Shown here: positions 22,268 through 30,784 of the stretch, piece by piece
Layout of the letters: each line of letters starts with the position of its first letter
Position numbering within the stretch: position 1 is the stretch's first letter
Assembly: GCA_026400395.1 (NCBI GenBank)
Contig: JAPLPD010000282.1
Coordinates: 1 to 33,942 of the forward strand
DNA length: 33,942 bases
Origin: Alphaproteobacteria bacterium
GTDB taxonomy: Bacteria > Pseudomonadota > Alphaproteobacteria > Rhizobiales > Xanthobacteraceae
Direction: 5' to 3'
The notes under the pieces: generated by a model
Seen by the model: only the letters and a program-made list of their open reading frames with translations
What the model was told of the DNA's origin: nothing
The model's database searches: none
Made by a program: the position numbers and the translations under genes

Positions 22268-23143
22268 ATGCGCTCATTCCTGTTCATTCCCGGTGACAGT
22301 CCGAAGAAACTCGACAAGGGCATCGGCAGCGGAGCCGACGCCCTCCTGATCGACCTCGAGGATTCGATCTCGCCGCAGAATAAAACGCAAGCGCGCGCGA
22401 CCACACTGGCGTTCCTGAAAGAAGCGGTTCCGGTGAAGCAACGCCCGCGCATTTACGTGCGCATCAACGGCTTTGCCACCGGCCTGACCGACGACGACCT
22501 CGATGCGGTGGTCGGCGGTCATCCCGATGGCGTGATGTTTCCGAAGGCCGAGGGCGGCGCGGCCGTCATTCATTGCGATGCCAAGATCACCGCGCGCGAA
22601 GCCATCGCCGGACTGCCTGAGGGCGCGCTCGACATCATCGCCATCGCCACCGAAACCGCGCAGGCGATGTTCCTCGCCGGCACTTACGTCGGTTCGAGCA
22701 AGCGGCTCAAGGGACTGACCTGGGGTGCCGAGGATTTGTCGGTCGAACTGGGAGCCGAGGCGAACCGCGACCGCGACGGACATTTCCTCGCACCCTACCA
22801 ACTGGCGCGGAGCCTCTGCCTCGCCGGCGCGGCGGCGGCGCAGGTGCAGGCGATCGACACTGTCTATATCGACTTCCGCAACGAAGCCGGTCTGCGCCGC
22901 GAATGCGACGAGGCCCGCCGCGACGGCTTCACCGGAAAGATGGCGATCCATCCCGGCCAGGTCGCGATCATCAACGAGGTGTTCACGCCGACCGCCGAGG
23001 CGGTCAAGCGCGCCGAAGCGGTAATCGCGGCGTTCGCCGAGAATCCTGGCGCCGGCACAGTCGGCATCGGCGGCGTGATGTACGACCGCCCGCACCTGGA
23101 ACGCGCCCGGCAATTGCTGGCGCGAGCCAAAGCCTGGACCTGA
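22268..23143 (+). CDS. HpcH/HpaI-family CoA ester lyase (CitE-like)
   Basis: A 291-residue lyase of the CitE/malyl-CoA-lyase family (TIM barrel). Seen: SFLFIPGDSPKKLDKG, ADALLIDLEDSI, IYVRINGFATG (R in the substrate pocket), GVMFPKAEG, IAIATETAQAMF (the Mg2+-binding Glu), LTWGAEDLSVELGA (the Asp ligand) and MAIHPGQVAIINEVFTP, a classic motif of the family. It cleaves or forms a C-C bond next to a CoA thioester, as in malyl-CoA or citramalyl-CoA lyases. The start at 22268 is chosen over an in-frame ATG at 22220 as the conserved strand follows it directly; the upstream Shine-Dalgarno is weak. It is separated by divergent orientation from the TctC gene. Confidence 0.88.
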   Translation: MRSFLFIPGDSPKKLDKGIGSGADALLIDLEDSISPQNKTQARATTLAFLKEAVPVKQRPRIYVRINGFATGLTDDDLDAVVGGHPDGVMFPKAEGGAAVIHCDAKITAREAIAGLPEGALDIIAIATETAQAMFLAGTYVGSSKRLKGLTWGAEDLSVELGAEANRDRDGHFLAPYQLARSLCLAGAAAAQVQAIDTVYIDFRNEAGLRRECDEARRDGFTGKMAIHPGQVAIINEVFTPTAEAVKRAEAVIAAFAENPGAGTVGIGGVMYDRPHLERARQLLARAKAWT

Positions 23144-23151
23144 AGGTCCGC

Positions 23152-23574
23152 CTACTTCTTGCTGTAGACGGAGCCTGGGTCGAACGCCTTAACGGCGTCG
23201 CGAAACTCAAGCGACACCGCGCCGGTCTGCCCGAGCGGCACCGCCCGGTGGAAGCAGGAGCGCCGGCCTGTGTGACAGGCGCCGGCGCCGTGCTGGTCGA
23301 CTTTGATCCAGACCGCGTCCTGGTCGCAATCGACCCGCATCTCAACGACGCGCTGGGTGTGGCCGGAGCTTTCGCCCTTACGCCATAGAGATTTTCGCGA
23401 GCGCGAGAAATACCAAGCCTCGCCGCTTTCGATCGTGCGCTTGAGCGCCTCGGCGTTCATGTGCGCGACCATCAGCAAATCGCCGCTGCCGGCGTCGGTG
23501 GCGACGCAGGTGACGAGGCCGTCGGCGTCGAACTTCGGCGCCAGCAGCAGGCTTTCTTCGATTGGGTCGGACAC
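23152..23574 (-). CDS. hisI: Phosphoribosyl-AMP cyclohydrolase
   Basis: A 140-residue enzyme of histidine biosynthesis that opens the adenine ring of phosphoribosyl-AMP. Seen: LVTCVATDAGSGDLLMVAHMNAEAL, EAWYFSRSRKSLWRKGESSGHTQRV (the W-R-K-G-E-x-S-G-H-x-Q motif), DCDQDAVWIKVDQHGAGACHTGRRSCF (metal-binding D-C-D and the Cys ligands). No fused HisE (pyrophosphohydrolase) domain, so this is the stand-alone form. It is on the same strand as folE, which starts about 0.7 kb upstream, with 50 bp between genes, so they may be co-transcribed. It ends close to the CitE-like gene, with 8 bases between. Confidence 0.95.
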   Translation of the reverse strand: MSDPIEESLLLAPKFDADGLVTCVATDAGSGDLLMVAHMNAEALKRTIESGEAWYFSRSRKSLWRKGESSGHTQRVVEMRVDCDQDAVWIKVDQHGAGACHTGRRSCFHRAVPLGQTGAVSLEFRDAVKAFDPGSVYSKK

Positions 23575-23624
23575 GAAAGGTGCCTCTGGTCCTCTCCCCG
23601 CGCGCGGGGAGGAGGTAATCTATG

Positions 23625-24284
23625 TCAGCGTTGGCTGGCGCGAACCATGGACATGAAGCGGATCTGCTCATTCGGATCGTCGCGGAACGCGCCACGGAAC
23701 TGCGTCGTCACCGTGACGGCGCCGGGCTTTTCCACGCCGCGCAGGGACATGCAGGTGTGTTCAGCTTCGAGCATAACCGCGACTCCTCGCGGCTTGAGGA
23801 TTTCCTCGATAGCCGTGGCGATCTGAGCGTTCATATGCTCCTGCGTTTGCAGACGCCGCGCATAGGCATCGACCAGCCGCGCCAGCTTGGAAAGGCCCAC
23901 GACCCGATCGACCGGCATGTAGGCGACATGCGCCACGCCGGTGAAGGGCATCATGTGATGCTCACAGGCCGAGTTGAATGTGATGCCTTTAACCAGCACG
24001 AGGTCGTCGTACTGGCCGGTCTCAGAGAAGGTGCGATCGAGCACCTCGGCCGGCGCCTCACCGTAGCCGCGATACAGTTCTTCGAACGCACCGACCACGC
24101 GCTTGGGCGTATCCAGCAGTCCCTCGCGGGCGGGATTGTCGCCAATATAGGCAATCAGCGTTCGCACAGCCGACTCGGCCTGCTCCCGCGACGGGCGATC
24201 GGCCACAGGCTCCGGCGCCTTGTGCACATGTTCGCTCGACTGGGGATTGGTGCCCTTTGGCCAGGGCTTAACGACGGCGTCCAT
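23625..24284 (-). CDS. folE: GTP cyclohydrolase I (type IA)
   Basis: A 219-residue enzyme that converts GTP to dihydroneopterin triphosphate, the first step of tetrahydrofolate synthesis. Seen: [43 protein letters not shown] (zinc ligands Cys and His), [53 protein letters not shown] (the other Cys ligand, T-C-M) and the C-terminal [11 protein letters not shown]. It is preceded by a polar N-terminal extension of about 30 residues that contains [12 protein letters not shown]. Start: the ATG at 24284. The divergent Fe-S scaffold gene begins 275 bp away. Folate and Fe-S genes are neighbours in many Rhizobiales. Confidence 0.95.
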   Translation of the reverse strand: MDAVVKPWPKGTNPQSSEHVHKAPEPVADRPSREQAESAVRTLIAYIGDNPAREGLLDTPKRVVGAFEELYRGYGEAPAEVLDRTFSETGQYDDLVLVKGITFNSACEHHMMPFTGVAHVAYMPVDRVVGLSKLARLVDAYARRLQTQEHMNAQIATAIEEILKPRGVAVMLEAEHTCMSLRGVEKPGAVTVTTQFRGAFRDDPNEQIRFMSMVRASQR

Positions 24285-24558
24285 CGGTCTCTCCGTTCGA
24301 CCAGAGCCTTCGGGCTATGCCGGGCTCCGGATGTGTCACCGGGGGGCCGCGCCGCTCATGTGCCCGGACGTGCGATCTAGCACGGCGGACGTCTGAACGT
24401 CGCATTCCCAATGTGCATGGCACGTCCAACAAGACGCCCCACAACCAAGCCCCCCACATGCTCTTTTGGGCGGGCTTGATACGCCATATATAGACCAATT
24501 GGATCACAAAACAATCAATCCCCCGGCGGGCGACCGGCCAAAACGCCCCGAGGAAGCC

Positions 24559-25008
24559 ATGCTGAACGAGGTCTACAACCGCCGGATATTGGAGTTGGCG
24601 GGGGGCATTCCGCGTCTCGGGCGGCTTTCCGACCCCGACGCCAGCGCCACCGCTCATTCCAAGCTCTGCGGATCGACTGTGACCGTCGATCTGAAGATGG
24701 ACGGCGATACCGTCACCGACTTCGCCCATGAGGTCAAAGCCTGCGCGCTCGGCCAAGCCTCGTCCTCGATCATGGCGAGCCATGTGGTCGGCGCCAACGC
24801 CGACGAACTCCGCAAGCTTCGCGAGACGGTTCGCAGGATGCTGAAGGAAAATGGCGAGCCGCCGAAGGACGGCAAATGGGCTGACATCGCTGTGCTCGAG
24901 CCGGTGCGCGAATACAAGGCCCGCCACGCTTCGACCTTGCTGACCTTCGATGCGGTGGTGGATGCCATCGCCCAGATCGAAGGCAAACGCCGCGCGGCTG
25001 CGGACTAA
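24559..25008 (+). CDS. Iron-sulfur cluster assembly scaffold protein (IscU/NifU-N-like)
   Basis: A 149-residue protein of the NifU N-terminal/IscU family. Seen: MLNEVYNRRILELAGGIPRLGRL, SKLCGSTVTVDLKMDG (first Cys), VKACALGQASSSIMASHV (second Cys with the G-Q-A-S motif) and a C-terminal RHASTLLTFDAVV. The third canonical Cys is not in its usual place, where R-H-A-S is found, so cluster ligation differs or this belongs to the IscU-like non-Fe-S-ligating branch. GAGGAAG precedes the ATG at 24559; an earlier in-frame ATG at 24466 is less likely. It is divergent from folE and upstream of the secreted-protein gene at 25016. Confidence 0.85.
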   Translation: MLNEVYNRRILELAGGIPRLGRLSDPDASATAHSKLCGSTVTVDLKMDGDTVTDFAHEVKACALGQASSSIMASHVVGANADELRKLRETVRRMLKENGEPPKDGKWADIAVLEPVREYKARHASTLLTFDAVVDAIAQIEGKRRAAAD

Positions 25009-25015
25009 GCCCGTG

Positions 25016-25372
25016 ATGCGCAACGATCTCACCTGGCGAGATGTCGTCGTTATGTCGGGCGTGCTGATGGTGCTCGCCACTGCACCCGCGGCTGCCCAAG
25101 GCAACCGCTGCGCCGAGGATGCGGCCACTCTGCGCGCCGCCGAAGCCCAGTTGCCGCGGCTTGAGGTAGCGCCGCCCGACGACCGGCAGATTGTCTGCAT
25201 CACGCTCGAAACCAACATGGTGTTCGCCCGCCGGATTGCCGCTCATGTCGCGCAATGCCCGCGGTCACCCCACGCCCGCAACGCCGGAGCCTGGCAGCGC
25301 AGCGGCGCGCAATACACCGCGCAGTTCGGCGAACGGCGCTGCAAGCCAGCGATCCGTTCCTATCGGGGATAG
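25016..25372 (+). CDS. Small secreted hypothetical protein
   Basis: A 118-residue protein. Its N-terminus MRNDLTWRDVVVMSGVLMVLATAPAAAQ resembles a signal peptide, with cleavage after AAAQ. If translation starts at the internal ATG at 25052, the signal peptide would be short. The mature part holds four cysteines (RCAED, VCITLE, QCPRS, RRCKP), enough for two disulfides, and is Arg/Ala-rich. Not recognised. It follows the Fe-S scaffold gene by 7 bp, so it is probably transcribed with it, then a hairpin at 25396 follows. Cys content fits an exported protein; function unknown. Confidence 0.6.
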   Translation: MRNDLTWRDVVVMSGVLMVLATAPAAAQGNRCAEDAATLRAAEAQLPRLEVAPPDDRQIVCITLETNMVFARRIAAHVAQCPRSPHARNAGAWQRSGAQYTAQFGERRCKPAIRSYRG

Positions 25373-25395
25373 CCTCCCTACCGCCGCGGAAACGA

Positions 25396-25422
25396 GAGAA
25401 GGGCCCGAATGGGGCCCTTCTC
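25396..25422 (+). terminator. Hairpin after the secreted-protein gene
   Basis: A perfect 11-bp stem GAGAAGGGCCC / GGGCCCTTCTC with a 5-base loop. No T-run follows on the plus strand, so it is a stable RNA hairpin or a weak terminator rather than a textbook one. It lies 24 bp after the stop codon. Confidence 0.6.
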
Positions 25423-25568
25423 CATCCAGCTAGCCAGCCCCTCTGCGGAGCGTCGAGCTGCGTTTCTTAACAACGCCGAACGCCCCCGCCGGTTCCGTCC
25501 GCCTTGTACCGCTCAGCCGTCGAGCTTAGGGTCGATCCGGGGCGGCTACCGTTCTAGGGAGGCAAGAC

Positions 25569-25688
25569 ATGGTTGCATACATTCAAACGATGATGCGCAC
25601 GGAACCGATCACTCTCCTTGTGATGCTTTTGATGATCGCGATTTTGACGTTTGGGCTCTGGGACATCCTGCACGTCGTCAAGCGGTGA
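25569..25688 (+). CDS. Very small membrane protein (39 aa)
   Basis: A 39-codon frame starting MVAYIQTMMRTEPITLLVML. One hydrophobic helix (about residues 14-31, LLVMLLMIAILTFGLWDIL) ends in HVVKR. AGGGAGG about 7 bases before the ATG is a strong ribosome-binding site, and a good terminator follows 36 bp after the stop. Those two flanking signals are the case for this gene. No family recognised. The helix is probably membrane-spanning, with a basic C-terminus, so it could be an accessory subunit or stress peptide. Confidence 0.6.
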   Translation: MVAYIQTMMRTEPITLLVMLLMIAILTFGLWDILHVVKR

Positions 25689-25724
25689 TCAGAACCGGCT
25701 CGAACGATCTTGAAATAAAAAGAG

Positions 25725-25749
25725 CCGCCCCAATCCCGGGGCGGTTTTT
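25725..25749 (+). terminator. Rho-independent terminator
   Basis: Stem CCGCCCC / GGGGCGG (7 bp) with a 6-base loop AATCCC, followed by TTTTT. AAAAAGAG precedes it. It is placed to end the 39-codon gene's transcript and also lies 26 bp beyond the end of the convergent frameshifted gene. Confidence 0.8.
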
Positions 25750-25774
25750 CGTTTAGCCGAACGACGCGTGACGG

Positions 25775-27017
25775 CTAGCCACCCTGCCGAACGACGCTGC
25801 GCGCCAGATTTCGGATCGCCGGCTGCGGGGCCGCGGCGCAGCCTGCCACCAGCGACGGCAGCATCCGGCCGATCCCCGCGTTGCCAACCCGGATCGCGGT
25901 GACGACGTCATCGCTCGCCGTTTCCACCATCATCGAGCGGTTGCCCGGATCGGCGAAAGCCTTGAGCATCTCAACCGGAATACGGCCGCTGGCAATCGAG
26001 TTGAGCTCCGCCGATTTATCGCGCAATCGCGAGGCCACGACCTTGAGCTGAACCGGTTTGCCGGCCAGCGAGACTTCCACATCGGTCAGTGCCGCCGGCG
26101 GCCTTCCCGTATCATCGCCGCGTCGGCGTTCTGAATAGGTGACGATGTAGTCGCGACCCGGCTCTCCGCAGCCGAAACTTAATTCGAGCGCTCCGACGTC
26201 GTCCCCTTCGAGTGTCAGCGGATGGCTGCGGCCGAGCGCCGGGCGGCCGCGCACCATTGGCAAGCGCCGAAGTGCCTGCCGCCGCGCCTGTGCCCGAGTT
26301 CACCTCGGGCGCGTCGCCTGCGGTCTCAACCTTCATGGTGCGAAGCTCGTCGCGCGACAGCATGCGCATCGGCTCCCATGGCGGAATTTTCAATGCGATC
26401 TCCAGGAGATCGACGCCGCCGCCCATTTCCACAGTGTAGCGCGCCAAGCGTCCGATATCGCGCTGAACCACCACGAGGTCCTCGGCTGAATAATTCGCCG
26501 CAGTCGGATCGTCGCGGCGGTCACCGAGCCAAATCTGGTGAACCATCACCCGCGCCTCCGCCGGCACGCGGCGCTCGACGCCGGCCAGCAAAACGAAGGC
26601 GCACATGGACTCGCAATAAGCGCGCGATTGCAGCTTTGCCAGTTTCTTGCCGCCATCGACCGACACCAGATCGATGGTCTTGCCAACCGTCGTGGTCATG
26701 CCGAGCTTGCGAATGGAGCGGCCGAGCGCGAGCGCACCGAGCACCGAACCGCCATCCGAGTCGAGCGCAATGGTGAGGCCGTCGATCTTGGCCTTCTTGG
26801 CAAAGGCATCGAAGTCGCGGGGCGTATCCGCGGTGATGGCGCCTGAGGCGGACACCCAGGTGCGGCAATCGCCGCCGCAGACCTTAGCTGGCCCCTCGGT
26901 CCAGACTTCGAATTGCATCGGCATCCCCCGCGCGTCCGGGGCAGCCACCGGCTGGGCGCTGGTGGCGAGCAAAAGGCAAGTGGCAGCCGCGCATGCGGCG
27001 GCAGCGAATCGAATCAT
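25775..27017 (-). pseudogene. ClpP/COG3904-like periplasmic protein gene with a single-base frameshift
   Basis: Two overlapping frames make one protein of about 413 residues if one base is removed. The 5' part (start 27017, signal peptide MIRFAAAACAAATCLLLATSAQPVAA) has a ClpP/crotonase-like core: LTIALDSDGGSVLGALALGRSIRKLG (the S/D-x-G-G turn), CESMCAFVLLAG with Ser137 at the usual nucleophile position, and RVPAEARVMVHQIWLG with a candidate catalytic His. This frame runs on to 26112 as a basic tail. The 3' part continues as ALGRSHPLTLEGDD to 25775. The break lies at the GGG of 26241-26243, where one extra base (C on the coding strand) would explain it. Without repair, a 301-residue protein is made. 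Could be a sequencing error. Confidence 0.72.
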
Positions 27018-27351
27018 CAGAAGACCCCCTGCGTCAGGCACCATGCCTGAGCGTCCCCTTCCTGCGCGTCTGGACAATTCGCGAGAGTTCCCTCGCGTTG
27101 TTGCCCACGTCACAGCGTGATCTTGTCACGCAGCGACGTCACATCACGCAAAACACGGACCGACCGACTCACGTTGTCAGAACTTTTATACGGAGACCGA
27201 TTCCGGTCTAGTGCAATTCAGCAACGCTCAATGGGCTCGTGCGGCAGCGTGATGTCTGGCAAAGATGACGCAACGATGGAAGCGATGAACGTTCGTTGGA
27301 ACGCGAATCAATTTTCTGGAATCGAAAGTTCCGTGATGGGATTGTAGTCGG
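27018..27351. other. Intergenic stretch, no convincing gene
   Basis: The 334 bases between divergent genes hold a short inverted repeat, CGCGAG and CTCGCG around 27081-27098. A frame at 27117-27347 exists but has no ribosome-binding site and an irregular composition, so it is not called. Promoters for yidD (plus) and the ClpP-like gene (minus) should be here. Confidence 0.4.
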
Positions 27352-27687
27352 ATGAACATCCATCCGTTCCTACGGATCGCCTCACAAGCGCCTCGAAGCG
27401 CAGCGCGCGCGCTGGTGAAGCTCTATCGCTATACGCTGTCGCCGTTGATCGGATTCCATTGCCGATATCTGCCGACCTGCTCCGACTATGCCGATCAGGC
27501 GCTGGAGCGGCATGGGCTCTGGGCCGGCGGATGGATGGCGCTGGCGCGCCTGTCGCGTTGCCATCCTTACGGCAACTCCGGGCTCGATTTCGTACCGGCT
27601 TCGAAACCTGCGCAGGCGCGGTGGTATCTGCCGTGGCGCTACTGCCGCTGGCGAGGAACCAATTCCGCGCAGCCGACCGGCGACTAG
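27352..27687 (+). CDS. yidD: Membrane protein insertion efficiency factor YidD
   Basis: A 111-residue YidD protein. Seen: a hydrophobic-amphipathic N-terminus, then LVKLYRYTLSPLIGFHCRYLPTCSDYADQALERHGLWAGGWMALARLSRCHPYGNSGLDFVP, which carries the three invariant cysteines (C-R-Y-x-P-T-C-S and R-C-H-P) and the D-x-V-P end. It assists YidC/Sec in inserting membrane proteins, and is attached to the inner face of the membrane. The 3' end overlaps the convergent TctC gene by 4 bases (TAG against CTA). The usual partners rnpA, yidC and rpmH are not in the window. Start: the ATG at 27352, with no strong Shine-Dalgarno. Confidence 0.95.
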   Translation: MNIHPFLRIASQAPRSAARALVKLYRYTLSPLIGFHCRYLPTCSDYADQALERHGLWAGGWMALARLSRCHPYGNSGLDFVPASKPAQARWYLPWRYCRWRGTNSAQPTGD

Positions 27688-28658
27688 CCGTCGAACTTCA
27701 GATTGCGCTCTCGTATCACGTTGGTGAAGAGGCGCATTTCCGCTTCGATCTGCCTGGTCATCGGGCCAGGGGTGCCGGCGCCCGGCACGAAGCCCATCGC
27801 ATTGAACGCCTTGACCGAAGCCTCCGTATGCAGCGCTGCCGCCAGCGCCTCGCTCAACCTGGCGACGACCACGGGGGGCGTGGCCTTCGGCGCCATCAGG
27901 CCGTTCCAGCCCGGCACGACAAAATCCTTGAGGCCGAGCGCGGTGAGCGGCTTGAGTTGCGGCAGTTGAAACCACGGCCCATCACCGGTGTGACCCAGAC
28001 CGACAACGCGGCCCTCGTCGATCAACGGCTTCGCCGTGGTGAGGAACATCAGGTCGATGCGACCGGCGATCAGATCGGGAATGCCCGGCGCTTCGCCACG
28101 ATACGGCACATGGGTGAGCTCTATGCCGGCCGCCGATATCAGCATCTCCATGATGAGATGATGCGCGGAGCCTTGACCGACGCTGCCGTATTTGAGTTCG
28201 CCGGGTTTGGCCTTGGCGCGGGCGATCACCTCGGCCAACGACGTCACGCCAAGCTCCTTGCTCGCGCACAGCGCGTAGACGCTGTTGCCGGTCTGGCCGA
28301 TCGAAACGAAATCTCGGACGAGATCGACGTTGCCGTTCGGCTTCACCGCCGCGTTGGTGGTGTGCGGGCTCGCCGCCTGCAACAGAGTATAGCCGTCCGG
28401 CTCCGCTTGCTTGACGCGCTGGGCGCCGAGCCCGCCGGCGGCGCCGGCTACGTTCTCCAGAATCAGCGGCTGGCCGAGCGATTTCTCCATGCCGGCCTGG
28501 GCGATCCGCACCGCCGTATCGGCCGGGCCGCCCGGCGGAAACGGCACGATGACCTTGATGGGCTTGGTCGGAAACGCCTGGGCGAACGCGCCCCGCGGCA
28601 ATGCCAGCGCTGCGAGCGCGGCGGACGAACGGATCAGAACCGAGCGGCGCGTCGTCAC
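27684..28658 (-). CDS. TctC/Bug-family solute-binding protein
   Basis: A 324-residue binding protein of the TctC/Bug type. The signal is Tat-like (TTRRSVLIRSSAALAALALPRGAFA), then FPTKPIKVIVPFPPGGPADTAVRIAQAGMEKSLGQPLILENVAGAAGGLGAQRVKQAEPDGYTLL, the family core, and a later YGSVGQGSAHHLIMEMLISAAGIELTHVPYRGEAPGIPDLIAGRIDLMF. Start: a GTG at 28658 with GGGGAGGGA about 7 bases upstream; a longer frame to 28706 starts with a non-signal stretch. No TctA/TctB genes adjacent. Ligand unknown, but usually an organic acid. It is not in an operon, and the divergent thrS gene begins 147 bp away. Confidence 0.9.
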   Translation of the reverse strand: MTTRRSVLIRSSAALAALALPRGAFAQAFPTKPIKVIVPFPPGGPADTAVRIAQAGMEKSLGQPLILENVAGAAGGLGAQRVKQAEPDGYTLLQAASPHTTNAAVKPNGNVDLVRDFVSIGQTGNSVYALCASKELGVTSLAEVIARAKAKPGELKYGSVGQGSAHHLIMEMLISAAGIELTHVPYRGEAPGIPDLIAGRIDLMFLTTAKPLIDEGRVVGLGHTGDGPWFQLPQLKPLTALGLKDFVVPGWNGLMAPKATPPVVVARLSEALAAALHTEASVKAFNAMGFVPGAGTPGPMTRQIEAEMRLFTNVIRERNLKFDG

Positions 28659-28722
28659 GGAGTCCCTCCCCTGGATTTGCGGCCAGCGTCGCACCGGGCG
28701 GGCCACGGTTCAATCCGAATCG

Positions 28723-28751
28723 TTGCCTCCCGCCGCGACCTGCATTATGTA
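28723..28751 (+). promoter_or_regulatory. Candidate sigma-70 promoter for thrS
   Basis: TTGCCT at 28723-28728 and TATGTA at 28746-28751 are separated by 17 bases, the ideal spacing. The -10 lies 53 bases before the thrS start. Both boxes match the consensus at four of six positions. Confidence 0.4.
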
Positions 28752-28804
28752 GCGCCAACGCTTACCTGCATTCGTAGGCAGCGAGTGAGCATAGGAGACA
28801 TGGA

Positions 28805-30778
28805 ATGGTCGCGCTGACCTTTCCCGACGGCGCATGTCGGGAGTACCCCCAAGGCATCACCGGTCTGGACATCGCCAAGGGCATCTCGCCCTCGCTCGCC
28901 AAGCGCACCGTCGCCATGGCGCTCGACGGCGTGGTCGCCGACCTCGCCGATCCGATCGAGAAGGACGCCAAGCTCGAATTCCTGACCCGCGATGACCCGC
29001 GCGCGCTGGAGCTGATCCGCCACGACGCTGCCCATGTGATGGCGGAGGCGGTGCAGTCGCTGTGGCCCGGCACGCAGGTGACCATCGGCCCGGTGATCGA
29101 TAACGGCTTCTTCTACGACTTCCATCGCAACGCGCCGTTCACGCCGGAAGACCTGCCGGTGATCGAGAAAAAGATGCGCGAGATCATCGCGCGCGACAAA
29201 CCCTTCACCAAGGAGGTATGGCCGCGCGACGAGGCCAAACGCGTGTTCGGTGAGAAGGGCGAGAATTTCAAGGTCGAACTGGTGGACGCGATCCCGCCCG
29301 GCGAGAATCTCAAAATCTATCGCCAGGGTGACTGGTTCGATCTCTGCCGCGGTCCGCACATGACCTCGACCGGCAAGATCGGCAATGCCTTCAAACTGCA
29401 GAAGGTGGCCGGCGCCTACTGGCGCGGCGATTCCAAGAATCCGATGCTGACCCGCATCTACGGCACCGCCTTCGCCAAGCAAGAAGAGCTCGACCTGCAC
29501 CTCCATCAATTGGAGGAGGCCGAGAAGCGCGACCACCGCAAGCTCGGCCGTGACATGGACCTGTTCCACTTCCAGGAGGAAGGACCCGGCACCGTATTCT
29601 GGCACGCCAGCGGCTGGACCATCTTCCAGGAGATGGTCGCCTACATGCGCCGCCGTCTGCGCGGCGACTATCGCGAGGTCAACGCGCCGCAGATGCTCGA
29701 CAAGTCGCTGTGGGAGACCTCCGGCCACTGGGGCTGGTTTCGCGAGAACATGTTCATGGCGCAATCGGCCGGCGAAGAGACAGACGATCCGCGCATCTTC
29801 GCCATCAAGCCGATGAACTGCCCGGGCCACATCCAGATTTTCAAGCACGGGCTGCGGTCGTACCGCGAACTGCCGCTGCGCATGGCCGAGTTCGGCCTGG
29901 TGCATCGCTATGAGCCATCCGGCGCCTTGCATGGCTTGATGCGGGTGCGCGCCTTCACCCAGGACGACGCCCATGTGTTCTGCACCCAAGAGCAGATGGC
30001 CGACGAGTGCCTCAAGATCAACGACCTGATCCTGTCGACTTATGCCGACTTCGGCTTCGAGGGCGACCTCACGGTGAAGCTCTCGACCCGCCCGGAAAAG
30101 CGCGTCGGCACCGACGAGGCTTGGGATCACGCCGAAGGCATCATGCATGATGTGCTGAAGCAGATCGAAGCCAAGAGCCACAATCGCAAAATCAAGACCG
30201 CGATCAATCCGGGCGAAGGCGCCTTCTACGGGCCGAAGTTCGAATACGTTCTGCGCGACGCCATCGGCCGCGACTGGCAGTGCGGCACCACGCAGGTCGA
30301 TTTCAATCTGCCGGAGCGCTTTGATGCGTTCTACATCGCGGCCGACGGATCGAAGAAGGCGCCGGTGATGATCCACCGCGCCATCTGCGGCTCGATGGAG
30401 CGCTTCCTCGGCGTCGTGCTAGAGCATTACGCTGGCCATCTGCCGCTGTGGCTTGCGCCGGTGCAGGCAATCGTCACGACGATCACCTCCGACTCCGACG
30501 ATTACGCCAGCGAGGTGACCGCTGCGGCGCAGCGGCTCGGCCTCCGCGCCGAGAGCGACCTGCGCAACGAGAAGATCAACTACAAGGTGCGCGAGCACTC
30601 TCTGGCCAAGGTGCCGGTGATGCTGGTGGTCGGCAAAAAGGAGGCCACCGAGCGGCTGGTCTCGATCCGACGGCTCGGCAAGGAAGGCCAGACCGTGATG
30701 CCGCTCGACGAAGCGCTCAAGGCGCTCACCGACGAGGCAACGCCGCCGGACCTGCGGCGGGCGAAGGCGGCGGCGTAG
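28805..30778 (+). CDS. thrS: Threonine--tRNA ligase
   Basis: A 657-residue class II threonyl-tRNA synthetase with the full bacterial domain order: TGS domain (about 1-62), editing domain with [14 protein letters not shown] and a later HxxxC region, catalytic core, and anticodon-binding domain from about residue 545. Core motifs seen: [18 protein letters not shown] (motif 1 region), [10 protein letters not shown] and [28 protein letters not shown] (motif 2 with Zn-ligand Cys and His) and [21 protein letters not shown] (motif 3). AGGAG at 28793-28797 sets the ATG at 28805, not the overlapping ATG at 28800. It is convergent with the small secreted-protein gene at 30785, 6 bases after its stop. 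Confidence 0.98.
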   Translation: MVALTFPDGACREYPQGITGLDIAKGISPSLAKRTVAMALDGVVADLADPIEKDAKLEFLTRDDPRALELIRHDAAHVMAEAVQSLWPGTQVTIGPVIDNGFFYDFHRNAPFTPEDLPVIEKKMREIIARDKPFTKEVWPRDEAKRVFGEKGENFKVELVDAIPPGENLKIYRQGDWFDLCRGPHMTSTGKIGNAFKLQKVAGAYWRGDSKNPMLTRIYGTAFAKQEELDLHLHQLEEAEKRDHRKLGRDMDLFHFQEEGPGTVFWHASGWTIFQEMVAYMRRRLRGDYREVNAPQMLDKSLWETSGHWGWFRENMFMAQSAGEETDDPRIFAIKPMNCPGHIQIFKHGLRSYRELPLRMAEFGLVHRYEPSGALHGLMRVRAFTQDDAHVFCTQEQMADECLKINDLILSTYADFGFEGDLTVKLSTRPEKRVGTDEAWDHAEGIMHDVLKQIEAKSHNRKIKTAINPGEGAFYGPKFEYVLRDAIGRDWQCGTTQVDFNLPERFDAFYIAADGSKKAPVMIHRAICGSMERFLGVVLEHYAGHLPLWLAPVQAIVTTITSDSDDYASEVTAAAQRLGLRAESDLRNEKINYKVREHSLAKVPVMLVVGKKEATERLVSIRRLGKEGQTVMPLDEALKALTDEATPPDLRRAKAAA

Positions 30779-30784
30779 TTCCGC

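Noticed and set aside
27117-27347. 76-codon frame upstream of yidD
   Set aside because: No ribosome-binding site and no protein-like features.
27459-28817. 452-codon plus-strand frame opposite the second TctC gene
   Set aside because: Antisense shadow with no start signal; the TctC protein is clearly real.
28745-30376. 543-codon minus-strand frame opposite thrS
   Set aside because: Antisense to an unmistakable thrS gene; high-GC DNA often leaves this frame open.
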